In this document: positions 1 to 6,615 of the stretch, one piece after another
Numbering within the stretch: the first letter of the stretch is position 1
How the letters are laid out: the number at the start of each line of letters is the position of its first letter
Assembly (NCBI RefSeq): GCF_937936435.1
Contig: NZ_CALDDG010000027.1
Location: 1-64,000, forward strand
Direction of reading: 5' to 3'
Length of the DNA: 64,000 bases
Source of the DNA: an uncultured Sulfuricurvum sp.
GTDB lineage: Bacteria > Campylobacterota > Campylobacteria > Campylobacterales > Sulfurimonadaceae
The notes under the pieces: model-generated
Seen by the model: the letters and a program-made list of their open reading frames with translations, nothing else
Told to the model about the DNA's origin: nothing
Database searches by the model: none
Position numbers and translations under genes: made by a program

Positions 1-577
1 GTTCCGCCCAGCTCCAGTAGACCGGCTTGGAACGCTCGATCAACAGCCCTTTTTTCGCTACAGAGCAAAGGGTGCGGTAGATGTTGGCCTCAAATTTGGA
101 ATCCATCGTCAGATACGGATTGTCCCAATCGGCAACGACACCCAATTTTTTAAACTCTTCACGTTGGATATCGATAAACTCTTTAGCATGATCACGGCAC
201 AATTGGCGTACTTCCGCCGTACTAAGAAGCTCTTTTTTCTGCTTTCCGCCCAGTTTTTTCTCGACTTGTTGCTCAATCGGAAGCCCGTGGCAGTCCCAAC
301 CCGGTGTAAATCGTACCGACTTGCCGTTGAAATAGTGGTATTTGACAATAATATCTTTAAGAATTTTATTCAAAGCATGCCCGATGTGGGTGTGACCGTT
401 TGCGTACGGTGGACCGTCATGCAAGGTGAAACTTTGGGCACCTTGACGGTTGGCTTTCATTTTGCCGTATACATCTTTGGCAATCCACGATGCATAGCGG
501 GAAGGTTCGTTTTGGACTAGATTTCCACGCATTTGGAATTCAGTCTGAGGTAACAGGAGGGTCTCTTTGTAATCCAT
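1..577 (-). CDS. ileS: Isoleucyl-tRNA synthetase, N-terminal part (cut by window edge)
   Basis: Class I aminoacyl-tRNA synthetase that charges tRNA-Ile in the cytoplasm. About 192 N-terminal residues are visible, starting MDYKETLLLPQ at 577. The class I signature HIGH is at residues 64-67 inside GHTHIGH, followed by the GWDCHGLPIE block typical of the IleS/ValS/LeuS group; the N-terminal NEPSRYASWIAKDVYGK segment fits IleS. The start is preceded by AAGGGAT, a reasonable ribosome binding site. The rest lies beyond base 1. It is transcribed away from the cinA-like gene, and the two share a 109-base divergent promoter region. Identity is from recognised motifs; confidence is high. Confidence 0.95.
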   Translation of the reverse strand, partial: MDYKETLLLPQTEFQMRGNLVQNEPSRYASWIAKDVYGKMKANRQGAQSFTLHDGPPYANGHTHIGHALNKILKDIIVKYHYFNGKSVRFTPGWDCHGLPIEQQVEKKLGGKQKKELLSTAEVRQLCRDHAKEFIDIQREEFKKLGVVADWDNPYLTMDSKFEANIYRTLCSVAKKGLLIERSKPVYWSWAE

Positions 578-614
578 TCGGATCCCTTATTTCATAGCGT
601 ATAAAAAGTGGTGC

Positions 615-620
615 ATTATA
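615..620 (-). promoter_or_regulatory. -10 box for ileS
   Basis: On the minus strand this reads TATAAT (GCGCTATAATGC), 38 bases upstream of the ileS start. No good -35 box is seen at the normal distance, which is common in Campylobacterota promoters. Confidence 0.55.
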
Positions 621-654
621 GCGCTCAGGTGATTAAATTTTGCTGTCACTGTGC

Positions 655-660
655 TATACT
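655..660 (+). promoter_or_regulatory. -10 box for the cinA-like gene
   Basis: TATACT in the context GTGCTATACT lies 26 bases before the ATG at 687. No clear -35 is seen. It is divergent from the ileS promoter. Confidence 0.45.
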
Positions 661-686
661 ATCCCAATTTTATACAGGAAGTGACT

Positions 687-1781
687 ATGAAAAGAGACGT
701 TATTTTTGTCGGAAATCGGTTGATTCTCAATGACGCGTTTGAACGTTATATTCTCCGAAGTATCAAAAATCGCCTCACTTCTATCGATTCTATCAGCTAT
801 TTTGATGAATCCGACAAAGGGTTGTTTCTCCACCTCGAAGCTCTGTTGAAAAATGACTCCAAACTCATCATCGTTACCACCAAAAACACCTTTACTATTG
901 TTGGAAAACTGCTCAGTACCGTAACCGCCGACAATCAAATTCTCAAAGAGCAGATGCTGATCCCTTCTCGTGCCAACATTCTCGAACATGGCAGTTATCT
1001 CTTAAACCACAATAATTCCGAGATCAATGTACTCCTCGCAACGGAGGGGAAAATGCTTCCCCCTATTTTAATCGACGACGAATCCCGCCTGGCGACCATC
1101 CATCTCTTTAATGAAGAGCTTCTCAGTGCTCAAACGCTGTTAGAACCTTTAGCTCAGAATTTCGATGTCCGACTTGAATTCAGCGAACTTATCGAGGGGT
1201 GGCTCAAAATTAAAATTCACACCCGACGCCACGGAAATCTGGCACAATTTATCGCTTCGGCACGAGGGTTGATGCACCATAAGGTGATTGCAGCATCCAA
1301 CATCGCCGCATTCATTATCGAACGGTTGGGAAGTCACCATAAAAAACTCTCCTTTGCCGAGAGTTGCAGCGGCGGCTCGCTTGCCCACTTTTTTACCTCC
1401 CAAAGCGGCGCTTCGGCCATTTTTGAAGGTTCCCTCGTCACCTATTCCAATACTTTGAAAGCCAATTGGCTGGCCGTCGATGACGAATCGATCGAAACTC
1501 ACGGTGCTGTCAGTGCCGAAGTGGTGCTGCAAATGTCCGAGGGTTCCATGAATGTCAGTTTTGCCGACTACGCATTGGCGATCAGCGGTGTCGCGGGACC
1601 GACCGGAGGAACCGATGCCAAACCGGTGGGCACCGTCTATATCAGTGCCCGTTCAAAAACTTCTGTCCATACTGAGCGGTTTCATTTCGAAGGAGACCGC
1701 AATTATATTCAAGAACAAAGCGTCCTGATGGCGGTTAAAATGCTTTTAAATATTGATCGGGAAATGTTTTTTGCCGCTTAA
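687..1781 (+). CDS. CinA-like protein with C-terminal NMN amidohydrolase (PncC) domain
   Basis: The C-terminal ~165 residues are a clear CinA/PncC domain: AESCSGG carries the catalytic Ser, followed by GSLVTYSN and GAVSAEVV, and a GVAGPTGG glycine loop. In known members this domain deamidates nicotinamide mononucleotide in NAD salvage. The N-terminal ~200 residues sit where CinA normally has its MoCF/COG1058 domain but are strongly diverged: the usual TGGLGPT-like loop is replaced by a VTTKNTF segment near residue 77. The start at 687 is chosen because AGGAAG lies 6 bases upstream; an upstream in-frame ATG at 651 has no such site. It probably stands alone, since the tRNA promoter follows directly. 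PncC activity is inferred from the C-terminus only. Confidence 0.85.
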   Translation: MKRDVIFVGNRLILNDAFERYILRSIKNRLTSIDSISYFDESDKGLFLHLEALLKNDSKLIIVTTKNTFTIVGKLLSTVTADNQILKEQMLIPSRANILEHGSYLLNHNNSEINVLLATEGKMLPPILIDDESRLATIHLFNEELLSAQTLLEPLAQNFDVRLEFSELIEGWLKIKIHTRRHGNLAQFIASARGLMHHKVIAASNIAAFIIERLGSHHKKLSFAESCSGGSLAHFFTSQSGASAIFEGSLVTYSNTLKANWLAVDDESIETHGAVSAEVVLQMSEGSMNVSFADYALAISGVAGPTGGTDAKPVGTVYISARSKTSVHTERFHFEGDRNYIQEQSVLMAVKMLLNIDREMFFAA

Positions 1782-1792
1782 GCAAATTTTGC

Positions 1793-1821
1793 TTGACAAA
1801 TAGGGACTTTTCCCCTATAAT
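1793..1821 (+). promoter_or_regulatory. Sigma70 promoter of the tRNA operon
   Basis: TTGACA (1793-1798), a 17-base spacer, then TATAAT (1816-1821): both hexamers are consensus. It starts 12 bases after the cinA-like stop codon and precedes the first tRNA by 38 bases. The spacer contains a GGGA...TCCC symmetry. A 15-base palindrome AAGCAAATTTTGCTT (1780-1794) overlaps the -35 box. Confidence 0.9.
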
Positions 1822-1859
1822 TTCGCCCTCACAATCACCGAGTTTGGTTGGTTGAAGAG

Positions 1860-1935
1860 GTCTCGTTAGCTCAGCCGGTAGAGCATCTCACTTTTAATGA
1901 GGGGGTCGATGGTTCGAATCCATCACGGGACACCA
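1860..1935 (+). tRNA. tRNA-Lys (anticodon TTT)
   Basis: The 7-bp acceptor stem GTCTCGT/ACGGGAC has one G-T pair; the anticodon loop is CTTTTAA; the T-loop reads GGTTCGAATCC; and CCA is encoded (1933-1935). First gene of a four-tRNA cluster. Confidence 0.95.
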
Positions 1936-1950
1936 TGTGCGGTTTTAAGT

Positions 1951-2026
1951 GACCCTTTCGTCTAGTGGCCAAGGACACTATCACTTCATGGTAGGAACAG
2001 AGGTTCAAATCCTTTAGGGGTCGCCA
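1951..2026 (+). tRNA. tRNA-Glu (anticodon TTC)
   Basis: Acceptor GACCCTT/AGGGGTC, discriminator G, encoded CCA. The anticodon stem CTATC/GGTAG encloses a loop ACTTCAT, giving anticodon TTC. Position 33 is C in this pairing instead of the nearly universal T. The T-stem AGAGG/CCTTT includes a G-T pair. Confidence 0.93.
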
Positions 2027-2048
2027 TTTGTTCGATGTTATATGACAC

Positions 2049-2124
2049 GGGAGTTTAGCTCAGTTGGTAGAGCGCTACCCTTACAAGGTAGATGTCACAA
2101 GTTCGAGTCTTGTAATTCCCACCA
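2049..2124 (+). tRNA. tRNA-Val (anticodon TAC)
   Basis: Acceptor GGGAGTT/AATTCCC, anticodon stem CTACC/GGTAG with loop CTTACAA, T-loop GTTCGAGT, CCA encoded at 2122-2124. Confidence 0.96.
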
Positions 2125-2133
2125 TTTTAGGTT

Positions 2134-2210
2134 GCAGCGGTAGTTCAGTTGGTTAGAATGCCTGCCTGTCACGCAGGAGGTCGCGGGTTCGAGTCCCGTC
2201 CGCTGCGCCA
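2134..2210 (+). tRNA. tRNA-Asp (anticodon GTC)
   Basis: Acceptor GCAGCGG/CCGCTGC, discriminator G, anticodon stem CCTGC/GCAGG with loop CTGTCAC, T-loop GTTCGAGTC, CCA encoded. Only 9 bases separate it from tRNA-Val; it is the last gene of the cluster. Confidence 0.97.
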
Positions 2211-2247
2211 CCTATCCTTTCTTCTTTATTTCATCTATTTTTTAACA

Positions 2248-2493
2248 TTAATGCGTTTCGATCATACCGCGCGGATATACTTTTTTTCGCATTTCCATCC
2301 GTTCTTGCTTTAAAGCATCCTGCTTGGGTCTTTGCGATTCTTTAAAACTCTGTGCACGCTGTACATAACTCTCTTGCTCTACTGCTTTTCGCTTCATCCA
2401 TATTTCATTACGTTCTTGCATACTTGCAGAAGGAACCTCACTGGCCATCAACGATGCTATCGACAAAGAAAAAGCGATCATCCATTTTTTCAT
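2248..2493 (-). CDS. Small exported protein of unknown function (81 aa)
   Basis: Starts MKKWMIAFSLSIASLMASE, a typical signal peptide with likely cleavage after MAS or ASE near residue 18. The mature part is very rich in Glu, Lys, Arg and Gln (MQERNEIWMKRKAVEQES...), so it is probably a charged periplasmic helix. An in-frame upstream extension to 2589 exists, but it would overlap the neighbouring gene and hide the signal peptide, so the ATG at 2493 (with AAGGGAAA about 12 bases upstream) is preferred. It follows the 93-aa gene by 16 bases on the same strand and may be co-transcribed. No family recognised. Confidence 0.6.
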   Translation of the reverse strand: MKKWMIAFSLSIASLMASEVPSASMQERNEIWMKRKAVEQESYVQRAQSFKESQRPKQDALKQERMEMRKKVYPRGMIETH

Positions 2494-2509
2494 ATTCGTA
2501 CCGTTTCCC

Positions 2510-2791
2510 TTAACTGCTTTGATATGCACTTTGTGCTTGTACTTTTGCATTTGCTGCCTGATACGTACTAGCAGCCTGTTGCCCTTCACTTCCGGCTAAA
2601 GCGGTCAAATCAATCGTGACCTGATTGCCCAATGTCGGATTCACGGTCGATTGATTCGGCACGGATGAAGATGGTTTTGTACTCTCTTGCGGCACCTGCG
2701 AATTGTTTTGCTGCTGCGCAGCCGGGTCCGGACGCCCCATTTGCATTGAACTCGGATAGGGAGATTGATAGATATAGGATGATACCGTCAT
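2510..2791 (-). CDS. Small low-complexity protein of unknown function (93 aa)
   Basis: Rich in Gln, Ser, Pro, Ala and Asn (for example RPDPAAQQQNNSQVPQES), with no signal peptide or membrane segment. The C-terminal half (TIDLTALAGSEGQQAAST) is more ordered and Ala/Gln-rich. Compositionally it resembles small proteins found beside flagellar or motility genes in Campylobacterota, but nothing here proves that. The initiation site is preceded by GAGGAGTATATT, a strong ribosome binding site, which supports its being a real gene. Probably first gene of a two-gene unit with the 81-aa exported protein. Confidence 0.6.
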   Translation of the reverse strand: MTVSSYIYQSPYPSSMQMGRPDPAAQQQNNSQVPQESTKPSSSVPNQSTVNPTLGNQVTIDLTALAGSEGQQAASTYQAANAKVQAQSAYQSS

Positions 2792-2959
2792 AATATACTC
2801 CTCTTCATTGGATCATATAAAAACTATAATCCCATCTGCTGAAAAATAGGCTTAAATTTCTTGTTTAAATATAGCGTTTGATAACGCAAAACAATGGACT
2901 CTAATCGCCCTTTCAGAGAAATTCCTTTACAATGACCCATCTATTAGAGGGAGCAATGC

Positions 2960-3517
2960 ATGAATATTGTTTTGATCGGTATAGTCCTAATCGTCGTCGT
3001 CACGATTTTACTTTACAATTCTCTGATCGCCAAAAAGAATCAGGTAGAGAATATTTTTGCCGGTGTCGATGCCGTTTTAAAAAAGCGCTATGACCTCATC
3101 CCCAATATCGTCGCATCGGTCGAACGCTATATGGAGCATGAAAAATCGACCCTAGAAACGATTACTTCGTTACGTTCCTCAGCAATGAAACCGGGAATCA
3201 GCGATGATCAGAAAATAGCATTGGATGCAAAACTCAGTGCCGCGCTCGGTTCCATCAGCGTCGCAATCGAGAACTACCCCGATCTGAAAGCCAACGAAAA
3301 CGTTATGCACCTTCAACGTTCTCTCAATGAAATTGAAGAACAGATTTCCGCAGCGCGACGTGCCTACAACCAAGCTGTAACCGACTTAAACAATGCGATC
3401 GAAATGTTCCCGACCAATTTTATTGCATCATGGATGCACCTGGAGCGAAGAGCCGTTTTTGAAATCACCGAAAATGAACGCCGAAGTGTCGATGTAAATG
3501 CTCTTTTTAAACGCTGA
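2960..3517 (+). CDS. lemA: LemA family membrane protein
   Basis: 185 aa. One N-terminal membrane helix (residues ~3-20, IVLIGIVLIVVVTILLYNSL) is followed by the LemA hallmark segment NQVENIFAGVDAVLKKRYDLIPNIV and an alpha-helical cytoplasmic or periplasmic bundle with NEIEEQISAARRAYNQAV and a terminal AVFEI...V..LF pattern. LemA proteins are widespread, but their biochemical role is poorly known. GAGGGAG lies 8 bases upstream of the ATG. It is 9 bases from the DUF3137 gene; this pairing recurs in Campylobacterota and suggests a joint membrane role. Confidence 0.92.
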   Translation: MNIVLIGIVLIVVVTILLYNSLIAKKNQVENIFAGVDAVLKKRYDLIPNIVASVERYMEHEKSTLETITSLRSSAMKPGISDDQKIALDAKLSAALGSISVAIENYPDLKANENVMHLQRSLNEIEEQISAARRAYNQAVTDLNNAIEMFPTNFIASWMHLERRAVFEITENERRSVDVNALFKR

Positions 3518-3526
3518 TGTGCCGTA

Positions 3527-4492
3527 ATGAAATCGATTACGGAACTGACCGATTTTTACTATAACGAGCTTTACCCTTCTCTCAAAGAGCTCGAAGAGCA
3601 ACGCCTGCAAATGGTCTGGAAAATTAAGCTGTACGGTAGTTTTTGGTTCATTTTCAGTAGCCTGATTCTCATCTACATTCTGAAACAGCGCGGATTTATC
3701 GATCCGATATTTTTTTTATTCTTATTTGGAACGATTATTCTGGGAGGTGTCATCTATGATTGGTTTTCAAAAGACTATCACGGCATCTTCAAAACAACCG
3801 TTATTGCCCCTATTGTCCGTGCTATTGACCCCTCCCTCCTCTATAATCCCGGCTTTCCGATTGCACAATCGTTATTCGAACGAAGCGGCCTTTTCCGTCA
3901 TTCGATCGATTACTATAACGGAAACGATTATGTCAAAGGGACGATAGAGGGGACAGAGCTGGAGTTTTCAGACGTCCACGCAGAATACGATATAGAAGAT
4001 GCCAAGGGGAGAAAACATCGTCAGACGCTTTTCAAAGGGCTGTTTATCGTCTCCGGTTTTAACAAACATTTCAAAGGCAAAACAATCATTCTCCCCGATT
4101 CAGCCGAGAATAATTTCGGCTCTCTGCTAGGAGGGTGGCTGCAATCGATGAATTTCAGCCGAGGTGATCTTGTCCGGATGGATGACCCCGAGTTTGAAAA
4201 ATATTTTGCGGTTTACAGCAATGACCAGATCGAAGCGCGATACATTCTTTCCCACTCGATGATGAAACGGATCACCGATTTAAGAAAAAGACTCAACGTC
4301 TCTTTGTATATCTCCTTTATCAGTAATCAGATGCACGTCGCTATCGAAACCCGCAGAGACCATTTTGAACCGAATGTTTTTACCTCTTTGCTCGACTATC
4401 AACAGACATTGGAATACATCCGAACGCTTCAAAATACGATCGGTCTAATCGAAGAACTCAAACTCAATGAAAAACTGTGGAGCAAAGAGTAG
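3527..4492 (+). CDS. DUF3137 family membrane protein
   Basis: 321 aa. Two adjacent membrane helices lie at about residues 34-53 (SFWFIFSSLILIYIL) and 58-80 (PIFFLFLFGTIILGGVIY), followed by a long soluble domain with SLLYNP, SDVHAEYDIED..KGR, LFKGLFIVSGFNKHFKGKT and VSLYISFISNQMHVAIET. This matches the DUF3137 family (galanin-like membrane proteins often found next to lemA). Function unknown. The gene starts 9 bases after lemA, so the two probably form one operon. Its stop codon is followed immediately by the convergent yigZ-type gene. Confidence 0.85.
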   Translation: MKSITELTDFYYNELYPSLKELEEQRLQMVWKIKLYGSFWFIFSSLILIYILKQRGFIDPIFFLFLFGTIILGGVIYDWFSKDYHGIFKTTVIAPIVRAIDPSLLYNPGFPIAQSLFERSGLFRHSIDYYNGNDYVKGTIEGTELEFSDVHAEYDIEDAKGRKHRQTLFKGLFIVSGFNKHFKGKTIILPDSAENNFGSLLGGWLQSMNFSRGDLVRMDDPEFEKYFAVYSNDQIEARYILSHSMMKRITDLRKRLNVSLYISFISNQMHVAIETRRDHFEPNVFTSLLDYQQTLEYIRTLQNTIGLIEELKLNEKLWSKE

Positions 4493-5068
4493 TTAGAGCT
4501 TTTGTACAGCTCGCCCTAGTACGGTATAGAACTGTTCTAAATTTTCCGTAGTCCCTTCGATCGTAAAAATCGCACCCTTCTCTCCGAACTCTTTGGAGAG
4601 GATTCGAATATTTTTTTGAATGCTTTCATATTCAACCATGGAGACATTAGAGTAGTTACATTCGATTTTTTTAATAAAGAGTTTCTCATATGGCAATAAC
4701 GTTGCTTGAGCATGCGCCGCGTTTGCAGCCTCGGCATAGGCACGCACCAATCCGCCGGGTCCCAGTTTCGTCCCGCCGAAATAGCGAACGGTTATGATCG
4801 CCGCATTAATCATTTCATGCCCCTGCAGTACCGCTAATGTCGGCTTGCCCGATGTCCCTTTAGGCTCGCCGTCATCGCCGGAGGATTCAACGATTTGATC
4901 AAATTCATTGAGACTTCGTGACGCACTTACCCAATGGACTGCTTTAGGGTGGAGTTCTCTCAAACGCTCCATTTCACTCTCAAACATACTAATCGGCATA
5001 AGATGGGCGATAAACTTCGATCCTTTGATCTCGATTGTATCTGAGCTTATCGCATTTACCGTAACCAT
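4493..5068 (-). CDS. YigZ/IMPACT (UPF0029) family protein
   Basis: 191 aa. N-terminal UPF0029 domain with the family signature: EIKGSKFIAHL near the start, SSGDDGEPKGTSGKPTLAVL in the middle, and VRYFGGTKLGPGGLVRAYAEAA. The C-terminal ~70 residues form the ferredoxin-like second domain of YigZ proteins. Homologues are related to the eukaryotic translation regulator IMPACT; the bacterial role is uncertain. The ATG at 5068 is chosen with AAGGGGATT just upstream; the codon before it is TTG in frame. It is divergent from the mutY fragment across only 38 bases, so the promoters may overlap. Confidence 0.92.
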   Translation of the reverse strand: MVTVNAISSDTIEIKGSKFIAHLMPISMFESEMERLRELHPKAVHWVSASRSLNEFDQIVESSGDDGEPKGTSGKPTLAVLQGHEMINAAIITVRYFGGTKLGPGGLVRAYAEAANAAHAQATLLPYEKLFIKKIECNYSNVSMVEYESIQKNIRILSKEFGEKGAIFTIEGTTENLEQFYTVLGRAVQKL

Positions 5069-5094
5069 CAATCCCCTTCTTAAAGGTGTAATTA

Positions 5095-5100
5095 TATAAT
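5095..5100 (+). promoter_or_regulatory. -10 box of the chromosomal mutY fragment, start-proximal
   Basis: A consensus TATAAT ends only 6 bases before the ATG at 5107, so a transcript from it would begin at or next to the start codon (leaderless or nearly so). No ribosome binding site is visible. The same arrangement is seen at the element-borne copy of the mutY 5' end (20508-20513). Confidence 0.6.
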
Positions 5101-5106
5101 ACCCGA

Positions 5107-5391
5107 ATGAAATATTCTCCTCAGCAATCGCTTCTGATCTGGTACGAAAAAAACGGCCGTCATACTCTACCCTGGCGTCTTACCAAAGATCCCTATCCCA
5201 TATGGATCAGTGAAATCATGCTTCAGCAGACACAGGTCAAAACGGTCTTAGAACGGTTTTATTTCCCCTTTTTAGAACGTTTCCCCTCACTTGAAGCATT
5301 AGCCGAGGCGCAACTGGACGATGTCCTCAAAATGTGGGAAGGGCTTGGTTATTACAACCTAACAAAATCAACAATAAAGTCCTATTTATAG
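5107..5391 (+). pseudogene. mutY: Stranded 5' fragment of the chromosomal mutY
   Basis: Encodes about 83 residues of the MutY (A/G-specific adenine glycosylase) N-terminus, including the catalytic-Glu segment SEIMLQQTQVKTV, then breaks off after WEGLGYY. The last ~10 codons (NLTKSTIKSYL) come from the inserted element. It aligns without gaps to the N-terminus of the intact mutY at 20519, 63 of 83 residues identical by my count, with most changes in the first 34 residues. It keeps its promoter and start codon, so a 94-aa peptide may be made, but it lacks the helix-hairpin-helix and Fe-S parts and cannot be an active glycosylase. Confidence 0.93.
5335..5356 (+). other. Left attachment site (attL) region
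   Basis: The last stretch where the chromosomal mutY fragment aligns with the mutY copy on the right. Identical blocks shared with attR are TGGGAAGG (5335-5342) and TACA (5353-5356); between them the two differ at third codon positions. After 5356 the sequence leaves mutY. The true crossover lies somewhere here; an empty site from a relative would fix it. Confidence 0.6.
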
Positions 5392-5406
5392 GGATTTTAT
5401 AAATAT

Positions 5407-5427
5407 TTTTGCCACTTTTTTACCACT
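5407..5427 (+). repeat. Putative left arm-type integrase sites (2 copies)
   Basis: TTTTGCCACT (5407-5416) and TTTTACCACT (5418-5427), in direct orientation with an 11-base pitch, about 50-70 bases inside the left end. They match the TTTTACCACCA repeats at the right end. Confidence 0.5.
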
Positions 5428-5499
5428 TTTTACTTTTACTTGCAATCATATAATTTGCTGCTAAACTATCGTCATCAAATACACTTTTACCATTAATGT

Positions 5500-5518
5500 G
5501 TTATCATTAGATGATAAC
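5500..5518 (+). promoter_or_regulatory. Candidate operator of the tumE-tumA pair
   Basis: Perfect inverted repeat GTTATCAT-TAG-ATGATAAC placed just before the ribosome binding site of tumE. Its position fits autorepression by the downstream DNA-binding antitoxin. Confidence 0.55.
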
Positions 5519-5531
5519 AAAAGGAGACCCA

Positions 5532-5870
5532 TTGGGTGATTTAGAAAACCTGCTGTTGTTAGACGGTGAAATTTTTCCAATGGACAACGGTTATTGGGTC
5601 AAATTTGAAGCCAAAACCATCGAACCCAGTGAAAACATTCCACATGGAGTTCGATATTCATTAACCCTGCATGATAAAAGCAATCATCGGGTTATCGGTT
5701 TTGACAACGCACACAGTTTCAAGCCCAGTGGCTTTCGATATGGTGCCCGAAAAACGACTTGGGATCATATCCATAAAAAGGAAGAAACTTTTCCTTATGA
5801 ATTCGATTGTGCCGGAAAGCTGATGGAAGATTTCTGGAACAGCGTCAATTATTATCTTGAAAACCATTAA
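5532..5870 (+). CDS. tumE: TumE-family toxin (DUF6516)
   Basis: About 113 aa. Matches the TumE/DUF6516 pattern throughout: LLLDGEIFPMDNGYWVKFEA, PHGVRYSLTLHDKSN, GFDNAHSF, then WDHIH..., FPYEFD.AGKLMEDFW near the C-terminus. Members act as the toxin of a two-gene toxin-antitoxin system; the molecular target is not evident from sequence. The start is set at TTG 5532, because AAAAGGAG sits 6 bases before it; an ATG at 5511 lies inside the palindrome upstream of that site. The antitoxin gene follows after 10 bases. The toxin-first order and the upstream palindrome fit a self-regulated module that stabilises the element. Confidence 0.85.
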   Translation: MGDLENLLLLDGEIFPMDNGYWVKFEAKTIEPSENIPHGVRYSLTLHDKSNHRVIGFDNAHSFKPSGFRYGARKTTWDHIHKKEETFPYEFDCAGKLMEDFWNSVNYYLENH

Positions 5871-5880
5871 AGGAGCGAAG

Positions 5881-6255
5881 ATGACTTCACGAATACTCTA
5901 TGTCGGTATTATGAGCAAAGCCGATTACATCAAACGCACCATTGCTATTGCCAAAGGGGAATACAAACCCAAAGCGAATGAACCGAAAGTTTGGTTCGAG
6001 TCAATCAAATCACTGGCTCAAGTCCTCAGCAATGAAAATCAGGAGCTTTTGAAAATTATCGATGAAAAGCATCCAAAATCCTTGAGTGAATTGGAATCTC
6101 TAACAGGACGTAAAAAATCCAATCTCTCCCGTACTTTGAAAACACTCGAGCGGTACGGCATCGTTGAATTACAAAAAGAGAAGAATAATCTGATTCCAAA
6201 AGTAAATGCAACTGATTTCCGAGTCGAATTTGGATTTGGAAGTTCTGCGGCATAA
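5881..6255 (+). CDS. tumA: TumA-family antitoxin, winged-helix DNA-binding protein
   Basis: 124 aa. The N-terminal part (ADYIKRTIAIAKGEYKPKANEPKVWFESIKSLAQVL) is typical of the HVO_A0114/TumA group. It is followed by a winged helix-turn-helix at about residues 55-105 (PKSLSELESLTGRKKSNLSRTLKTLERYGIVEL). It is the expected partner of TumE: it neutralises the toxin and represses the operon. The ATG at 5881 is chosen because AAAGGAG lies 5 bases upstream, directly after the tumE stop. The candidate operator is the 5500-5518 palindrome. Confidence 0.85.
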   Translation: MTSRILYVGIMSKADYIKRTIAIAKGEYKPKANEPKVWFESIKSLAQVLSNENQELLKIIDEKHPKSLSELESLTGRKKSNLSRTLKTLERYGIVELQKEKNNLIPKVNATDFRVEFGFGSSAA

Positions 6256-6361
6256 CCATCCATCGGATTGACAATCCTCGATTGTCTTTCCATCAATAAC
6301 ACTTTTTTCCCTTTGAAACCATCTACCCTTTCCTCTATCAAACATAATCTCCTGTATCCCC

Positions 6362-6491
6362 TTAGACTTATCGTTTATCCCATCATTAGCAGTTTTCCTA
6401 CAAAGAGGTTGAAACACTCGTTTAAAGGTGTTTAAACGGTGATTTAAACCATCTTTGAAACTTTCCCATTCGAGATAAACGATAAGCCTAA
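6362..6491. repeat. Large inverted repeat upstream of ardA, in the 360-base gap 6256-6615
   Basis: TTAGACTTATCGTTTATC (6362-6379) is matched in reverse complement at 6474-6491 with 17 of 18 bases equal, 94 bases apart. The spacer holds further symmetric AT-rich blocks (GTTTAAA at 6419, GTGTTTAAAC at 6429, GATTTAAACC at 6441). No open reading frame with coding character is seen in this gap. It may be the ardA control region, or a fold-back structure used when the element is single-stranded. Confidence 0.6.
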
Positions 6492-6615
6492 CGGACGGAG
6501 AAAACTTTGTTTGAAGGATAAGGGTGTCGATGTTTTCGAAAAAAAGAAAATAATCGAGATTCCGAAAACCTTCAAACAGAGAAAATCGTTTTTTTAAGAT
6601 GAAGGAGAAAAACCT

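Noticed and set aside
1782..1859. Palindrome AAGCAAATTTTGCTT after the cinA-like gene as a terminator
   Set aside because: It overlaps the -35 box of the tRNA promoter and lacks a T tract, so it is not convincing as a terminator.
2248..2589. Longer 113-residue reading for the small exported protein
   Set aside because: The extra N-terminus overlaps the neighbouring gene and would bury a good signal peptide; the start at 2493 is better.
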